A stretch of 64,000 nucleotides of DNA from Ammoniphilus sp. YIM 78166. GTDB taxonomy: Bacteria > Bacillota > Bacilli > Aneurinibacillales > RAOX-1. Location: assembly GCF_004522215.1 (NCBI RefSeq), contig NZ_SDLR01000003.1, forward strand, positions 930,001-994,000, in the 5' to 3' direction. The position numbers and the translations under genes were made by a program. Positions 34,159 through 43,100 of the stretch are shown in pieces (the first letter of the stretch is position 1; every line of letters begins with the position of its first letter). The notes under the pieces are model-generated. The model searched no databases, was not told the origin of the DNA, and worked only from the letters and a program-made list of their open reading frames with translations.

Positions 34159-35465
34159 AAATTGGCATTGTAGGTCTAGGTTATGTCGGACTTGTCACAG
34201 GAATTGGTCTAGCCTCCTTGGGACATCAGGTCATTGGAACAGACATCATGGAATCGAAAATCCAAAGTCTCCAAGCCGGAGTTTTGCCTATATGGGAAGA
34301 AGGGCTGGAAGATCTATTTAAGCAAGCTGCTTCCGATGGTATGATCTGCTTTACCGATCGGTTGGAAGAAGTCATTATTAGCTCCGATATCGTTTTTCTA
34401 TGTGTTGGTACCCCTTCCACCCCCACGGGTGATGCGGATCTGTCACAACTATGGGCCGCACTTAAGGATATGTCCGCGTATATCCAGCCTGAACAGCTAG
34501 TCGTGATTAAAAGTACTGTTCCTGTAGGTACAAGTGATCATGCAGAAAACTATCTTCGCCATCAGGGAGGCAGTGACTTAGACGTGGTCTATAATCCTGA
34601 GTTCCTCCGCCAAGGGAATGCAGTTTATGACTTTTTTAACCCCGAACGGATCCTTGTAGGCTCTGTTTCGGGAAAAGCTAGAGACAAAATGGAAGACCTG
34701 TATCAGCGCTCAAATACCAAGCTTATCTTTTGTGATCGCCGTAGTGCCGAATTAACAAAGTATGCTTCCAATGCCTTCTTAGCGATGAAGATCTCGTTCA
34801 TCAATATGATAGCCAGGCTAAGTGAGCGTGTTGGGGCCAATGTAGATGTCGTCGCTGAAGGTATGGGGGCTGATTCAAGAATCGGGCCTGCTTTCCTCCG
34901 CGCAGGAGTAGGCTATGGAGGCTCCTGTTTTCCTAAAGATATCCAAGCTCTTATTTCCCTAGGAAAGCAAAATATGCAGGATCTTCCTTTACTCGAGTCT
35001 ACCGAGTGGATCAATAGACAGCAACCTATCTTACTGGTTGAAAAGTTAATACAGCATTTAGGGGATTTGAAGGGAAAACGCATTGCCCTGCTCGGATTAA
35101 CCTTTAAATCCTCAACAAACGATATCCGTGAAGCCCCTTCCCTTGCAATCAGTCGTTTATGCTTAGATGAAGGGGCAATCGTGCACGCCTATGATCCGAT
35201 TCTCCATCACTACCCTTTATCGGGAGTCATCCTCCATTCAAGCTTACAGGACACCTTGGCGGGATGTGATGCTGTTCTTCTACTAACCGAATGGAAGGGA
35301 TGGCAAGAGGTAGATTGGCGCCAGACTAGAATTAATATGCGCTATCCTTTAATTGTGGATGGTAGGAACCTTTTCACTTTAGATGCGATGAAGTCAATAG
35401 CCTTTGAACAGGAATGGATTTATGTTTCTATTGGCCGTCCAGTTGTCGATGGAAGAAAAAAATAA
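34155..35465 (+). CDS. ugd: UDP-glucose 6-dehydrogenase
   Basis: This enzyme oxidises UDP-glucose to UDP-glucuronate with two NAD+. The 436-residue protein begins with the Rossmann motif GIVGLGYVGLVTG. The catalytic Cys lies in GYGGSCFPKD (about residues 253-262), and the C-terminal domain carries GLTFKSSTNDIREAPS. AAGAGGAGGAAGG lies before the ATG. It overlaps the glycosyltransferase gene by four bases, so the pair likely makes and uses UDP-glucuronate together. In Bacillus, TuaD serves teichuronic acid, but no other teichuronic genes are present here. Confidence 0.93.
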   Translation: MKIGIVGLGYVGLVTGIGLASLGHQVIGTDIMESKIQSLQAGVLPIWEEGLEDLFKQAASDGMICFTDRLEEVIISSDIVFLCVGTPSTPTGDADLSQLWAALKDMSAYIQPEQLVVIKSTVPVGTSDHAENYLRHQGGSDLDVVYNPEFLRQGNAVYDFFNPERILVGSVSGKARDKMEDLYQRSNTKLIFCDRRSAELTKYASNAFLAMKISFINMIARLSERVGANVDVVAEGMGADSRIGPAFLRAGVGYGGSCFPKDIQALISLGKQNMQDLPLLESTEWINRQQPILLVEKLIQHLGDLKGKRIALLGLTFKSSTNDIREAPSLAISRLCLDEGAIVHAYDPILHHYPLSGVILHSSLQDTLAGCDAVLLLTEWKGWQEVDWRQTRINMRYPLIVDGRNLFTLDAMKSIAFEQEWIYVSIGRPVVDGRKK

Positions 35466-35485
35466 CCGCTATAATTAGCGGTTAT
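35462..35485 (+). terminator. Hairpin after ugd
   Basis: ATAACCGCTA pairs with TAGCGGTTAT around TAAT. No T run follows, so it may be an mRNA-end stabiliser or a weak terminator. Confidence 0.45.
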
Positions 35486-35566
35486 AAAGAAGGGATAGCC
35501 AATAAAGGTGTTGTCATGTCTTATTTTAAAACAAAAACATTAAGCGAAGATGAATTCTAAGTAAAT

Positions 35567-37666
35567 TTATTCTATGGCTTCCGCAGCCTGAAACGCCCTT
35601 TTGCATAATTGCTCCTGGCTATTGATTTCAGGCTCTTCAGCTTGTCTAAGGACATAATGATAATTCCCCTGCGGATCTTGTTCCCTTGCTTTGACGTTGT
35701 CGTTCAAGAGTAACAGTAACGCTTGTTTGATCTTTTCTTTATGACGGTCATCATAGACAGGGAAAGAAATTTCTACCCTTTTCATCATATTGCGGGTCAT
35801 CCAATCCGCGGAGGAGAGGTAGATCCGTTCTGCTCCATTAGAGTTGAAGTAAAAGATTCTACTATGTTCAAGAAATCTGCCTACTATGCTCCTAACCCGT
35901 ATATTATCACTAATACCCTTTATACTAGGGCGCAAACAGCAAATCCCACGAACGATCAAGTCTATTTTTACCCCTGCGCGTGAAGCCTCGTAGAGCTTCA
36001 TGATCATGGTTTTTTCCGTCAAGGAATTCATCTGTGCAATGATTCGTCCATTGCCCCACTTTTCATGGTGTGCCATTTCTTGATCGATCAACTTGAGTAA
36101 ATGCCCGCGAATATCGTATGGCGAAATAGCAAAATGGTAAAAAGATGGCTTTGCTGTATATCCGCTGAGATAATTAAAAAAGTGGGTAGCATCCATGCCA
36201 AATTCAGGATGTGATGTAAATAATCCAAAATCGGTGTAAATTTTTGCTGTTTAATCATTATAATTTCCCGTTCCTAAATGGACAAAACGCTCAATATGCT
36301 CTTGGTCTCGGCGAACAACTAAGGTAATCTTGCTATGCGTTTTTAAGTCTGTCATGCCATAAATCACATGGCATCCAGCCTTCTCCAGCTCCTTTGCCCA
36401 ATGAACATTATGCTCCTCATCGAAGCGTGCTTTCAGTTCCACCAGGACGAGCACTTGCTTTCCATTTTCCCCAGCTTCCTTTAACGCTTCGATGATCGGT
36501 GAATCCTTGCTCACCCGATATAGAGTCTGCTTAATAGCAAGAACAGAATGATCTTTGGCCGCTTGCTTCACAAATTCGATGACCGGGTCAAAGGATTCAT
36601 AGGGATGGTGAAGAAGGATATCTTTTCGGCTGAGGAGCTCGAAAATATTGTCCCCCAGCTTAAAATCAACGGAAGGCTGCGGTATAAAGGGAGGGTAAAC
36701 TAGGTGCTCCTTGTCCTTGATCATTTTACTATAGAATGAAAATAAAAAGGACAGATCCAACGGTCCATGAACACGATAGGCATCTTTTTCGTGAATTTCC
36801 AATTCTTCCAGCAAGAATTGAATCACCTCATCATCTACCGTTTCTTCTTCTACTTCAAGACGTACCGTTCTCCCCCACTTACGTTTCTTCAACTCTTCTT
36901 CTATGACCTTAAGCAAATCCTCTGCCCCTTCTTCATGTAGCGCAAGGTCAGCGTTTCTAGTAATCCGAAAGGTCATCACAGAACAGACTTCATATCCGAT
37001 AAACAGCTTATATAAAAAATGGCGAATAACTTCTTCCAAAAGTACAAATTTGGCTTCGTACGAGTTTTCCCCTGGCAGAGCAATATAGCGTTCTAACCCT
37101 CTGGGAACCTGAACTAAGGCCCGTTTTTGATCTTGTTGGCCCGACTCTCTTAACGTAACGGCAATGTTAATACTCTTATTCAACAAAATAGGAAACGGAT
37201 GATAAGCATCGACCGCTAAAGGCGTTAGAACAGGGGAAATCAAGTTGTCAAACAATTGCTCTAGAACTCCGATTTGCTCCTCGTTGAGTTGATTTATTTT
37301 CAACAGATGGATATTTTCCTTTTGCAGTTGGATCATTAGGCTATGATAGGTATCATAGTGAAGCTTGACTAACGGATGATTAAGTTTAGATACGCTGGCC
37401 AGTTGCTCTTTGGGAGTCAAGCCTGCTTTATCTTCAGCAAAGTGAAAGCATGCCTCTACCTGATCCTTCAGTCCCGCTACACGTACCATAAAAAATTCAT
37501 CTAGATTAGAGCTAAAAATTGCGAGAAACTTTACTCGTTCGAGCAAAGGGTTTCGCGGATCCATAGCTTCTTCCAATACTCGCTTATTAAAGGCTAGCCA
37601 GCTTAGTTCTCGATTATTAAAATAGGATGGGCTTGTTAAATCGATCTTTTATATTTGTTTATCCAT
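35567..37666 (-). pseudogene. ppk: Polyphosphate kinase gene interrupted by two in-frame TAA codons
   Basis: The reading frame from the ATG at 37666 to the stop at 35567 is 2100 bases, exactly the size of a normal PPK1 gene (about 700 codons), with no frameshift. Two in-frame TAA codons break it. One lies at 37651-37649, at codon 6 (MDKQI-stop-KIDLTSPSYF). The other lies at 36253-36251, after HLGTGNYND, where PPK1 has a Lys before TAKIYTD. In both places a single A-to-T change in AAA would account for the stop. Between them the first part (to about 36254) has SNLDEFFMVRVAG and the phosphohistidine-domain segment HVIYGMTDLKTHSK. The rest contains the second phospholipase-D-like half (NSLTEKTMIMKLYEASRAGVKIDLIVRG). 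AGGAAGTG precedes the ATG, so expression signals are intact. If real, polyphosphate synthesis by this enzyme is lost. Sequencing error is possible. Confidence 0.85.
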
Positions 37667-37757
37667 TCTATACACTTCCTAGGATGTATTGAAATTCAAT
37701 TATATTATTGTTTTGTAAATTCCATATTAAGATTTGGTAAACTTTCATTTTGAAACA

Positions 37758-37780
37758 GAAAAACCTCCGTATGGAGGTCT
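37758..37780 (-). terminator. Intrinsic terminator after the PAP2 gene
   Basis: GACCTCC pairs with GGAGGTT on the minus strand around ATAC and is followed by TTTTT. Confidence 0.75.
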
Positions 37781-37781
37781 A

Positions 37782-38300
37782 TTAAAAATAATGAACTAAT
37801 ATTGAACATAATATACCCAGGAGTGCACCAACCACCACATCTAAGGGGTAGTGCAAACCCAAATACATTCTAGAAATCCCAACCAGGATGGCGATGGCAA
37901 AAAAGAAAGGAGCTAACCACGGTATGATTAAAGCAATAGCGGTGCTCCAAGCAAAAATAGCCGCACTATGTCCAGAAGGAAATGAGAAGTCTCTTAGCGG
38001 ACGATCAACTACATAGATGTCGGTTTCTTTCAAATAGGGTCTACGTCTGCTGCAACCCTTTTTACCTATCTGAACCAATACGTGGCTGGTTATCAGAGCG
38101 AGGGGACCCTCAACGAGCAGTACTCTATTTTCTCTTAAGAGCAGAAACAGAACAAGAAATAAGCAAACAGAAAAGGTAAGACCACCGAAGTGGGTGATCA
38201 TAGGCATCCAGCGATTCAAGATTGGACACCGAATTTTATGGTTAAAGAGATGGAAAATTCGCCGATCCCCGCTTTCAACCCAAGATAATAGCTGATACAC
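37782..38300 (-). CDS. PAP2-family phosphatase (BcrC-like)
   Basis: A 172-residue membrane phosphatase with five to six helices. The three phosphatase motifs are visible: KKGCSRRRPY (about residue 89), PSGHSAAI (about 117) and SRMYLGLHYPLDVVVG (about 148). The size and order fit undecaprenyl-pyrophosphate phosphatases of the BcrC type, which recycle the peptidoglycan lipid carrier and give bacitracin tolerance. A role in glycolipid turnover is also possible. It is monocistronic and lies directly upstream of the broken ppk gene on the same strand. Confidence 0.85.
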   Translation of the reverse strand: MYQLLSWVESGDRRIFHLFNHKIRCPILNRWMPMITHFGGLTFSVCLFLVLFLLLRENRVLLVEGPLALITSHVLVQIGKKGCSRRRPYLKETDIYVVDRPLRDFSFPSGHSAAIFAWSTAIALIIPWLAPFFFAIAILVGISRMYLGLHYPLDVVVGALLGILCSILVHYF

Positions 38301-38411
38301 GCAAATTCCCCTTTCCCAACGTTATTTCTTTTATCTTATCAACCCTAAATGAACTACATTTAAACATGATATTAAGAAATAAAAGCATTTTTAACATAAG
38401 TTTAACCTACA

Positions 38412-39374
38412 TCATACAAACGGAGGTTCTAGCATGCCTTTTCTCCACCCCAGCTCATGATGGGTGACATTTAAGTTATGATCAAGCTTAATATCCACGC
38501 CGAAAGTAAGTTTTGAATTATACCAAAAGCGCACATCACTCCACTTGACCTCATACCCATCCTCTACTTTTTGGCAAGTTACGTGAACCCTCTGGGCAAA
38601 CTTCAGAAAAGCTCGAACTCCGTCGGTTTCCTCCGTCCGCTCAATGATGGGATTCTTGTCTTCTTTCAAGTAATACTGTTGGATGATGACCTTGCCATAA
38701 GTCATAACCCCTGTATAAAAACACTCGTCTGTCTCGACAACAAAGCGCCAGTGGAACCAATGGAGATTGGGGAACAGGTGATAAATTCCTCCCCTTCCGA
38801 TCGTTTCCTTCAGCTTTTTGAGCAAGACTCCATGCTGATAAGCTCTCATTAAGATATAAATCAGACTTAACAAGTAAACCAAAGGGAAGATTCTAACAGG
38901 GTCTACATCAAGGAATAACCAACAGACAGCACCGGAGGCATGCAAGAAAAACAAGAATGGCTCAAACAGGTTCAGAATGTCTAAATGCATCCACTTTTTT
39001 GAGAAAGGAAAAAGACATTGCACACCGTAGGTGTTGAGTAGGTCTAAAAAAACATGAAAAAAAACAGCAGCAAAAATCCAAACGTAAAGAGTCATCCAAA
39101 AGTCTAGAACTCCGAACCCATAACCAAATAGGGTGGCCAACAGGGCCGGCCAGAGAAATAATCCTGGAAGCGAGTGAGTGACACCACGATGATGACGGAT
39201 ATAAAAGGAATATCCTTTCAGTCTAGAGACCGTATCAAAATCAGGAGCATGTGATCCTATCACAGTACCTGCTATGATGGCCTGAGCTAGTTCTGGATGC
39301 TGGCTTACCACTGGATCCATATGGGCTAGCCCGGCTAGAGTTAAACCAAACAAAAGGTGACTCGCTGTATCCAA
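38412..39374 (-). CDS. YfhP/YdjM-like membrane-bound metal-dependent hydrolase family protein
   Basis: A 320-residue protein with about five membrane helices in its first 190 residues. The conserved histidines and acids are MDTASHLLFG, SHAPDFDTV, RHHRGVTHSLPG and FHVFLDLLNTYGVQCLFPFS. They define the DUF457/YdjM family, whose putative metal site faces the membrane. The C-terminal 130 residues are soluble and strand-rich. No enzymatic activity is established. The gene seems monocistronic. Confidence 0.85.
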   Translation of the reverse strand: MDTASHLLFGLTLAGLAHMDPVVSQHPELAQAIIAGTVIGSHAPDFDTVSRLKGYSFYIRHHRGVTHSLPGLFLWPALLATLFGYGFGVLDFWMTLYVWIFAAVFFHVFLDLLNTYGVQCLFPFSKKWMHLDILNLFEPFLFFLHASGAVCWLFLDVDPVRIFPLVYLLSLIYILMRAYQHGVLLKKLKETIGRGGIYHLFPNLHWFHWRFVVETDECFYTGVMTYGKVIIQQYYLKEDKNPIIERTEETDGVRAFLKFAQRVHVTCQKVEDGYEVKWSDVRFWYNSKLTFGVDIKLDHNLNVTHHELGWRKGMLEPPFV

Positions 39375-39678
39375 TTTTTCTCCCCCAATCTAGATGTAAA
39401 TGATTTACAATTTTATTTTACCTATATTTTGTGAATATACTGTTTATCTACTGTAAAAGATCTTTATAGAATCTTAAAGGAAAATTCATCACTGCTCCAC
39501 CTCCTTCACATACAAAACCTGTACCATAATATACAGGTAGGGCGGCATCGGGGGCCGCCAACGCCCTCAGCGAAGGAAGGGGCTGACGGTAGCTTTATCA
39601 AACAAACAGGGCTGGTGCATAGGGATTTGTGCTGGCCTTCATAAAAAAATAAGGAGCCCGCGGGCTCCTCTTCTAATT
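39375..39678. other. Intergenic stretch without a supported gene
   Basis: The stretch holds the upstream region of the YfhP-like gene, a GC-rich inverted repeat near 39541-39560 (GGCGGC...GCCGCC) and the terminator at 39642-39669. A frame on the minus strand runs through the terminator and is not a gene. Confidence 0.6.
39642..39669 (-). terminator. Intrinsic terminator of the P-type ATPase operon
   Basis: AGGAGCCCG pairs with CGGGCTCCT with almost no loop and is followed on the minus strand by TTATTTTTTT. Confidence 0.8.
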
Positions 39679-39909
39679 TTACCACTTCCACATTTTCGAA
39701 AACGAAATCCAAGATAAGAGGTTCAGCTTACTCTCTTTCCCTTTTGTCTTGACCATATTAAAGAATTCTCCCAGAAAGGCCTCCCACTTCTTTCCTACAC
39801 TCCCTTTTTCAGAAGGATTGGCCAAGACCAATCCCACGCTTGCATTCAAAGCTTCCCTTAAGTGAGCAAAGGCCTGCTGGAGATGATGATCTACCTTTTG
39901 TCCTTCCAT
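39679..39909 (-). CDS. Hypothetical small protein, 76 residues
   Basis: Unrecognised. AAAGGAGGACTAT before the ATG is a near-perfect ribosome site. The gene lies 13 bases after the PacL-like gene and is the last of the three-gene ATPase operon. The N-terminal half is an amphipathic helix with histidines (HHLQQAFAHLREALNASVGL). The C-terminal part is basic and ends in two short Trp-containing strands (LSWISFSKMWKW). There is no clear membrane helix. A role alongside the ATPase is inferred from position only. Confidence 0.65.
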   Translation of the reverse strand: MEGQKVDHHLQQAFAHLREALNASVGLVLANPSEKGSVGKKWEAFLGEFFNMVKTKGKESKLNLLSWISFSKMWKW

Positions 39910-39922
39910 ATAGTCCTCCTTT

Positions 39923-40171
39923 TTACGGTTCCGTCACTTCATGATCCAACTTGCGCTTCATTCGCTCAAATTGCGCTTCAGCAACGATATCCGTCATTTC
40001 TTCCTTCGCCAATGCCCAAGTCGACCGAGTCCCCTGAGCAGCTGAGGATAGGACTTGGCCGCCGACATGCGCCGCCGATCGCAGTGTGGTTTTGGCCACA
40101 GGCCATAAAACTTTTGCTGTCAAAACCAGGACAGTACCCACTAACACGCGTTCAAATCCTTTTTGCAGCAT
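39923..40171 (-). CDS. PacL/DUF1490/DUF6110-like ATPase-associated small membrane protein
   Basis: An 82-residue protein from the ATG at 40171 (AGAGGTGAAATC upstream). A hydrophobic N-terminal helix (RVLVGTVLVLTAKVLWPVAK, about residues 7-26) is followed by a small-residue-rich helix and then by EEMTDIVAEAQFERMKRKL. The pattern of a membrane helix followed by an E/A-rich DIVAEA helix matches the PacL-type proteins described in mycobacteria next to P-type metal ATPases (DUF1490), and DUF6110 in Firmicutes. Its ATG lies 17 bases after the 1502-residue ATPase gene. By analogy it may stabilise the ATPase or hand over metal. No obvious DLHDHDH metal motif is seen, though the tail KLDHEVTEP contains acid and His. 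Confidence 0.65.
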   Translation of the reverse strand: MLQKGFERVLVGTVLVLTAKVLWPVAKTTLRSAAHVGGQVLSSAAQGTRSTWALAKEEMTDIVAEAQFERMKRKLDHEVTEP

Positions 40172-40187
40172 TTTGATTTCACCTCTC

Positions 40188-43100
40188 TTATGCAGCCATT
40201 TGTACATTTGGATGTTGCATCGATTTTTTTGTATCCATTAGATTAAGCAAAGGTTTAGACAAGAAGCTAACCGATGCTCCCGCGAGGAGAACTTGCCCCA
40301 TCTGTATGAGCCCTAATGGCGCCGTATGGAAAATTTGCGCTAGCGATGGAACATAGATCACCGATAATAAAGCTAACCAGGATATACCTAGCGCTCCCAT
40401 TAAAAACTTATCTTTAATCCAGTGAGAGAACCTTTGTCCGTTTTCTTGTCGCCAAGAGAAGGTCTGCATCAGCTGCCCTGCTACTAGGGAAGCAAAAGCC
40501 ATGGTGCGCGCCACGGGTAGTGTTGCCCCCATTCGCAGAGAAGTCGCAAATAGACCTAGTGACGTTAACCCTAAAATCGTTCCGCGAAGAGCCACCTTTT
40601 TATAAAGCTTGGAGTCGACAATTTCTTGGCGCTCTGTAACTAGATCCTTATTCCCCGGATTCACCGCCAGGACGGAAGCAGGCAACGCATCTGTAAGTAA
40701 ATTCATAAGTAAAATTTGAACAGGCACAAGCGGAATAGGCATACCCAATAGAACAGCTGTACTCGAAACGAGGATCTCAGCTAGGTTTCCAGTCAGCAAG
40801 CAACCAATAGCTTTTCGGATATTACTGATGATGGTTCTACCTTCCTTAACCCCGTCTACGATGGAACCGAAGTGATCTTCCTTTAGCACCATGTCCGCTG
40901 TTTGCTTTGTGACGTCCGTACCTGTTTTACCCATCGCAATTCCGACATCTGCCTGCTTGATCGCCGGTGCGTCATTTACCCCATCTCCGGTCATCGCGAC
41001 TACATATCCTAGCTTTTGATAGGCCTTTACAATCTTGAGCTTATGCTCTGGGGACACACGAGCAAAAATCGAGGCTTCAACAACGATGTTTTCGAGCTCA
41101 TTTGGGTTTAACTGATTTAGCTCGCCACCCGTCATCACCCGATCCCCTTCCTGATACATGCCGAGCTGCTTAGCAATCGCCACCGCCGTAATGGGATGAT
41201 CACCTGTAATCATCACAGGCTTCACTCCTAAGCGGTAGGCATCAGCGATCGCCTTTTTCACCTCGGATTTCGGTGGGTCGATCATCCCCACCATCCCGAC
41301 ATAGATTAGTCGTTCTTCTTGCGGTTCTTGTAACGATTCGTCTGGTTGAAGGCTTCGATAAGCAAAACCTAATACGCGAAGGGCTTGCGCAGCATATCGA
41401 TTGTTTTGCTTTAGAATTTTTTCACGAATTTCATCTGTCAGTGCCAATACCTGTCCATCTTCTTGATAATGGGAACATCGTTTTAGCATCGCTTCCACTG
41501 AACCCTTGGAAAAGAGATAACAAGGATTTTCCTTTATTCCATCATGACAGACGACACTCATGGAACCATGATAGGAATCAAAAGGGATCTCATGATGTCT
41601 GGTCCATTGCGACAACAGTAGATCCTGTATACCTGCCTTATAGCCCAGCGTGAGCAAAGCTCCTTCTGTTGGGTCCCCCTTGAGGCTCCATGCTTCTCTA
41701 TCAAGCTGGCTGTTATTGCACAGCATGGCAATGTGGAGGAGTTTTTTGGCTTCCTCGTCCTGATGGATAGCTCGATTGCGCAGATTCTTTAACTCACCTC
41801 TTGGCTCATAGCCTTCCCCTGTCAAGGTCCATTCGTGCTGCGTAGTTTGCAGCTTGGTTACTGTCATTTCATTTTTTGTTAAGGTGCCTGTTTTATCTGA
41901 ACAAATCACATTCACTCGGCCAAGTGTTTCTAGGGAAGACAGCTTTCTTACCACAGCATTTCGTTTAGACATACGGACAATTCCTGCGCTTAGAGCAATG
42001 GTTATCGTAACTGGCAATCCCTCGGGTATAGCGGAAGCCACTAGTGCTACCGAGGTTGGAACCATCTGCAATAGGCTATTTCCGCGCAACAAGCCCACAG
42101 CGAAGACTATTCCGCCAGCGATAATAGCCCCTCGCACAAAAGTTTTGCTAATCGACGTCACGGTTTCTTGTAAAGGAGTCGTTTCCTTTTCATTGTCTTT
42201 TAGTAAGCTTGTAAGATGTCCGATTTCCGTATACATCCCCGTCTCAACCACAACGGCCGTGGCTTTCCCTCGGGTCACATTAGTCCCCATAAAAAGCATA
42301 TTACTCCGTTCAGCTAAAGCCTTTTCTTTTGGCAGCTTTTCTGCCTTCTTTTGGGTTGCAATAGACTCTCCCGTTAACGGGGCTTCATTTACTTCAAGAC
42401 TCCAATCCGACAAAATCCGCAGATCTGCAGGGACCTGATCTCCTGCTTCCAGTTGGACGATATCCCCTGGAACGAGATCAAGGGCAGAGATCTCCTGAAT
42501 TTCTCCTTCGCGTAGGACCCTGCATCTTGGAGGCTGATAGCGGTTTAGTGCTTCCACCATCTTTTCCGCTTTGCTTTCCTGCGTCGTACTAATAAATGCA
42601 TTAACCAGGAGAACAGCCATCATTGCTGCTCCATCAAACACATCCCCAGCTAATATAGAGACAACTGCTGTACCTAAAAGGATCACAGTAGTAAACTCGG
42701 TAAATTGTTTGGCGAAAGAAAGATACCACGGAGTCTTCTCGGCTGGAACTAAACGATTCGCACCGATTCGATTTCGCAGGCTTTGAACGGTTTGGTTGTT
42801 TATGCCTTTGTTTATATCGGTATTTAAAAACTGCAATAGCTCGGTTTGTGGCATACAATGCCATTCATTCGGCTTGGTTTCTCTTTTGATGGTTTCATTC
42901 GGCACTTCTTGTCGAAGTCTCGAGGACTTAGATAGTAATAGAAGCTTTAGGGCATCAGCTAACAGGTTCACTATAGGCGCAGTTAACCGTCCGGAAAGGG
43001 CGAGCCCTGTCCCTAGAATATTCCACAACATGGTCCAGACTCGATGCTGGGTGATCATATTACGAATACCTTTTGTGCTCTGTATTAGGGATGGGAGCTG

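Noticed and set aside
35567-37666. Frameshift or split into two separate genes for polyphosphate kinase
   Set aside because: The two halves are in the same frame, with 18 codons between the internal stop and the next ATG, and conserved residues continue across it. Nonsense mutation explains the break.
39506-39712. Minus-strand open frame of 68 codons
   Set aside because: It runs through the strong terminator hairpin at 39652-39669 and has no ribosome site.
41854-42438. Long plus-strand open frame of 194 codons inside the P-type ATPase gene
   Set aside because: It lies antisense to the ATPase core, has no convincing ribosome site, and its composition mirrors the opposite strand.
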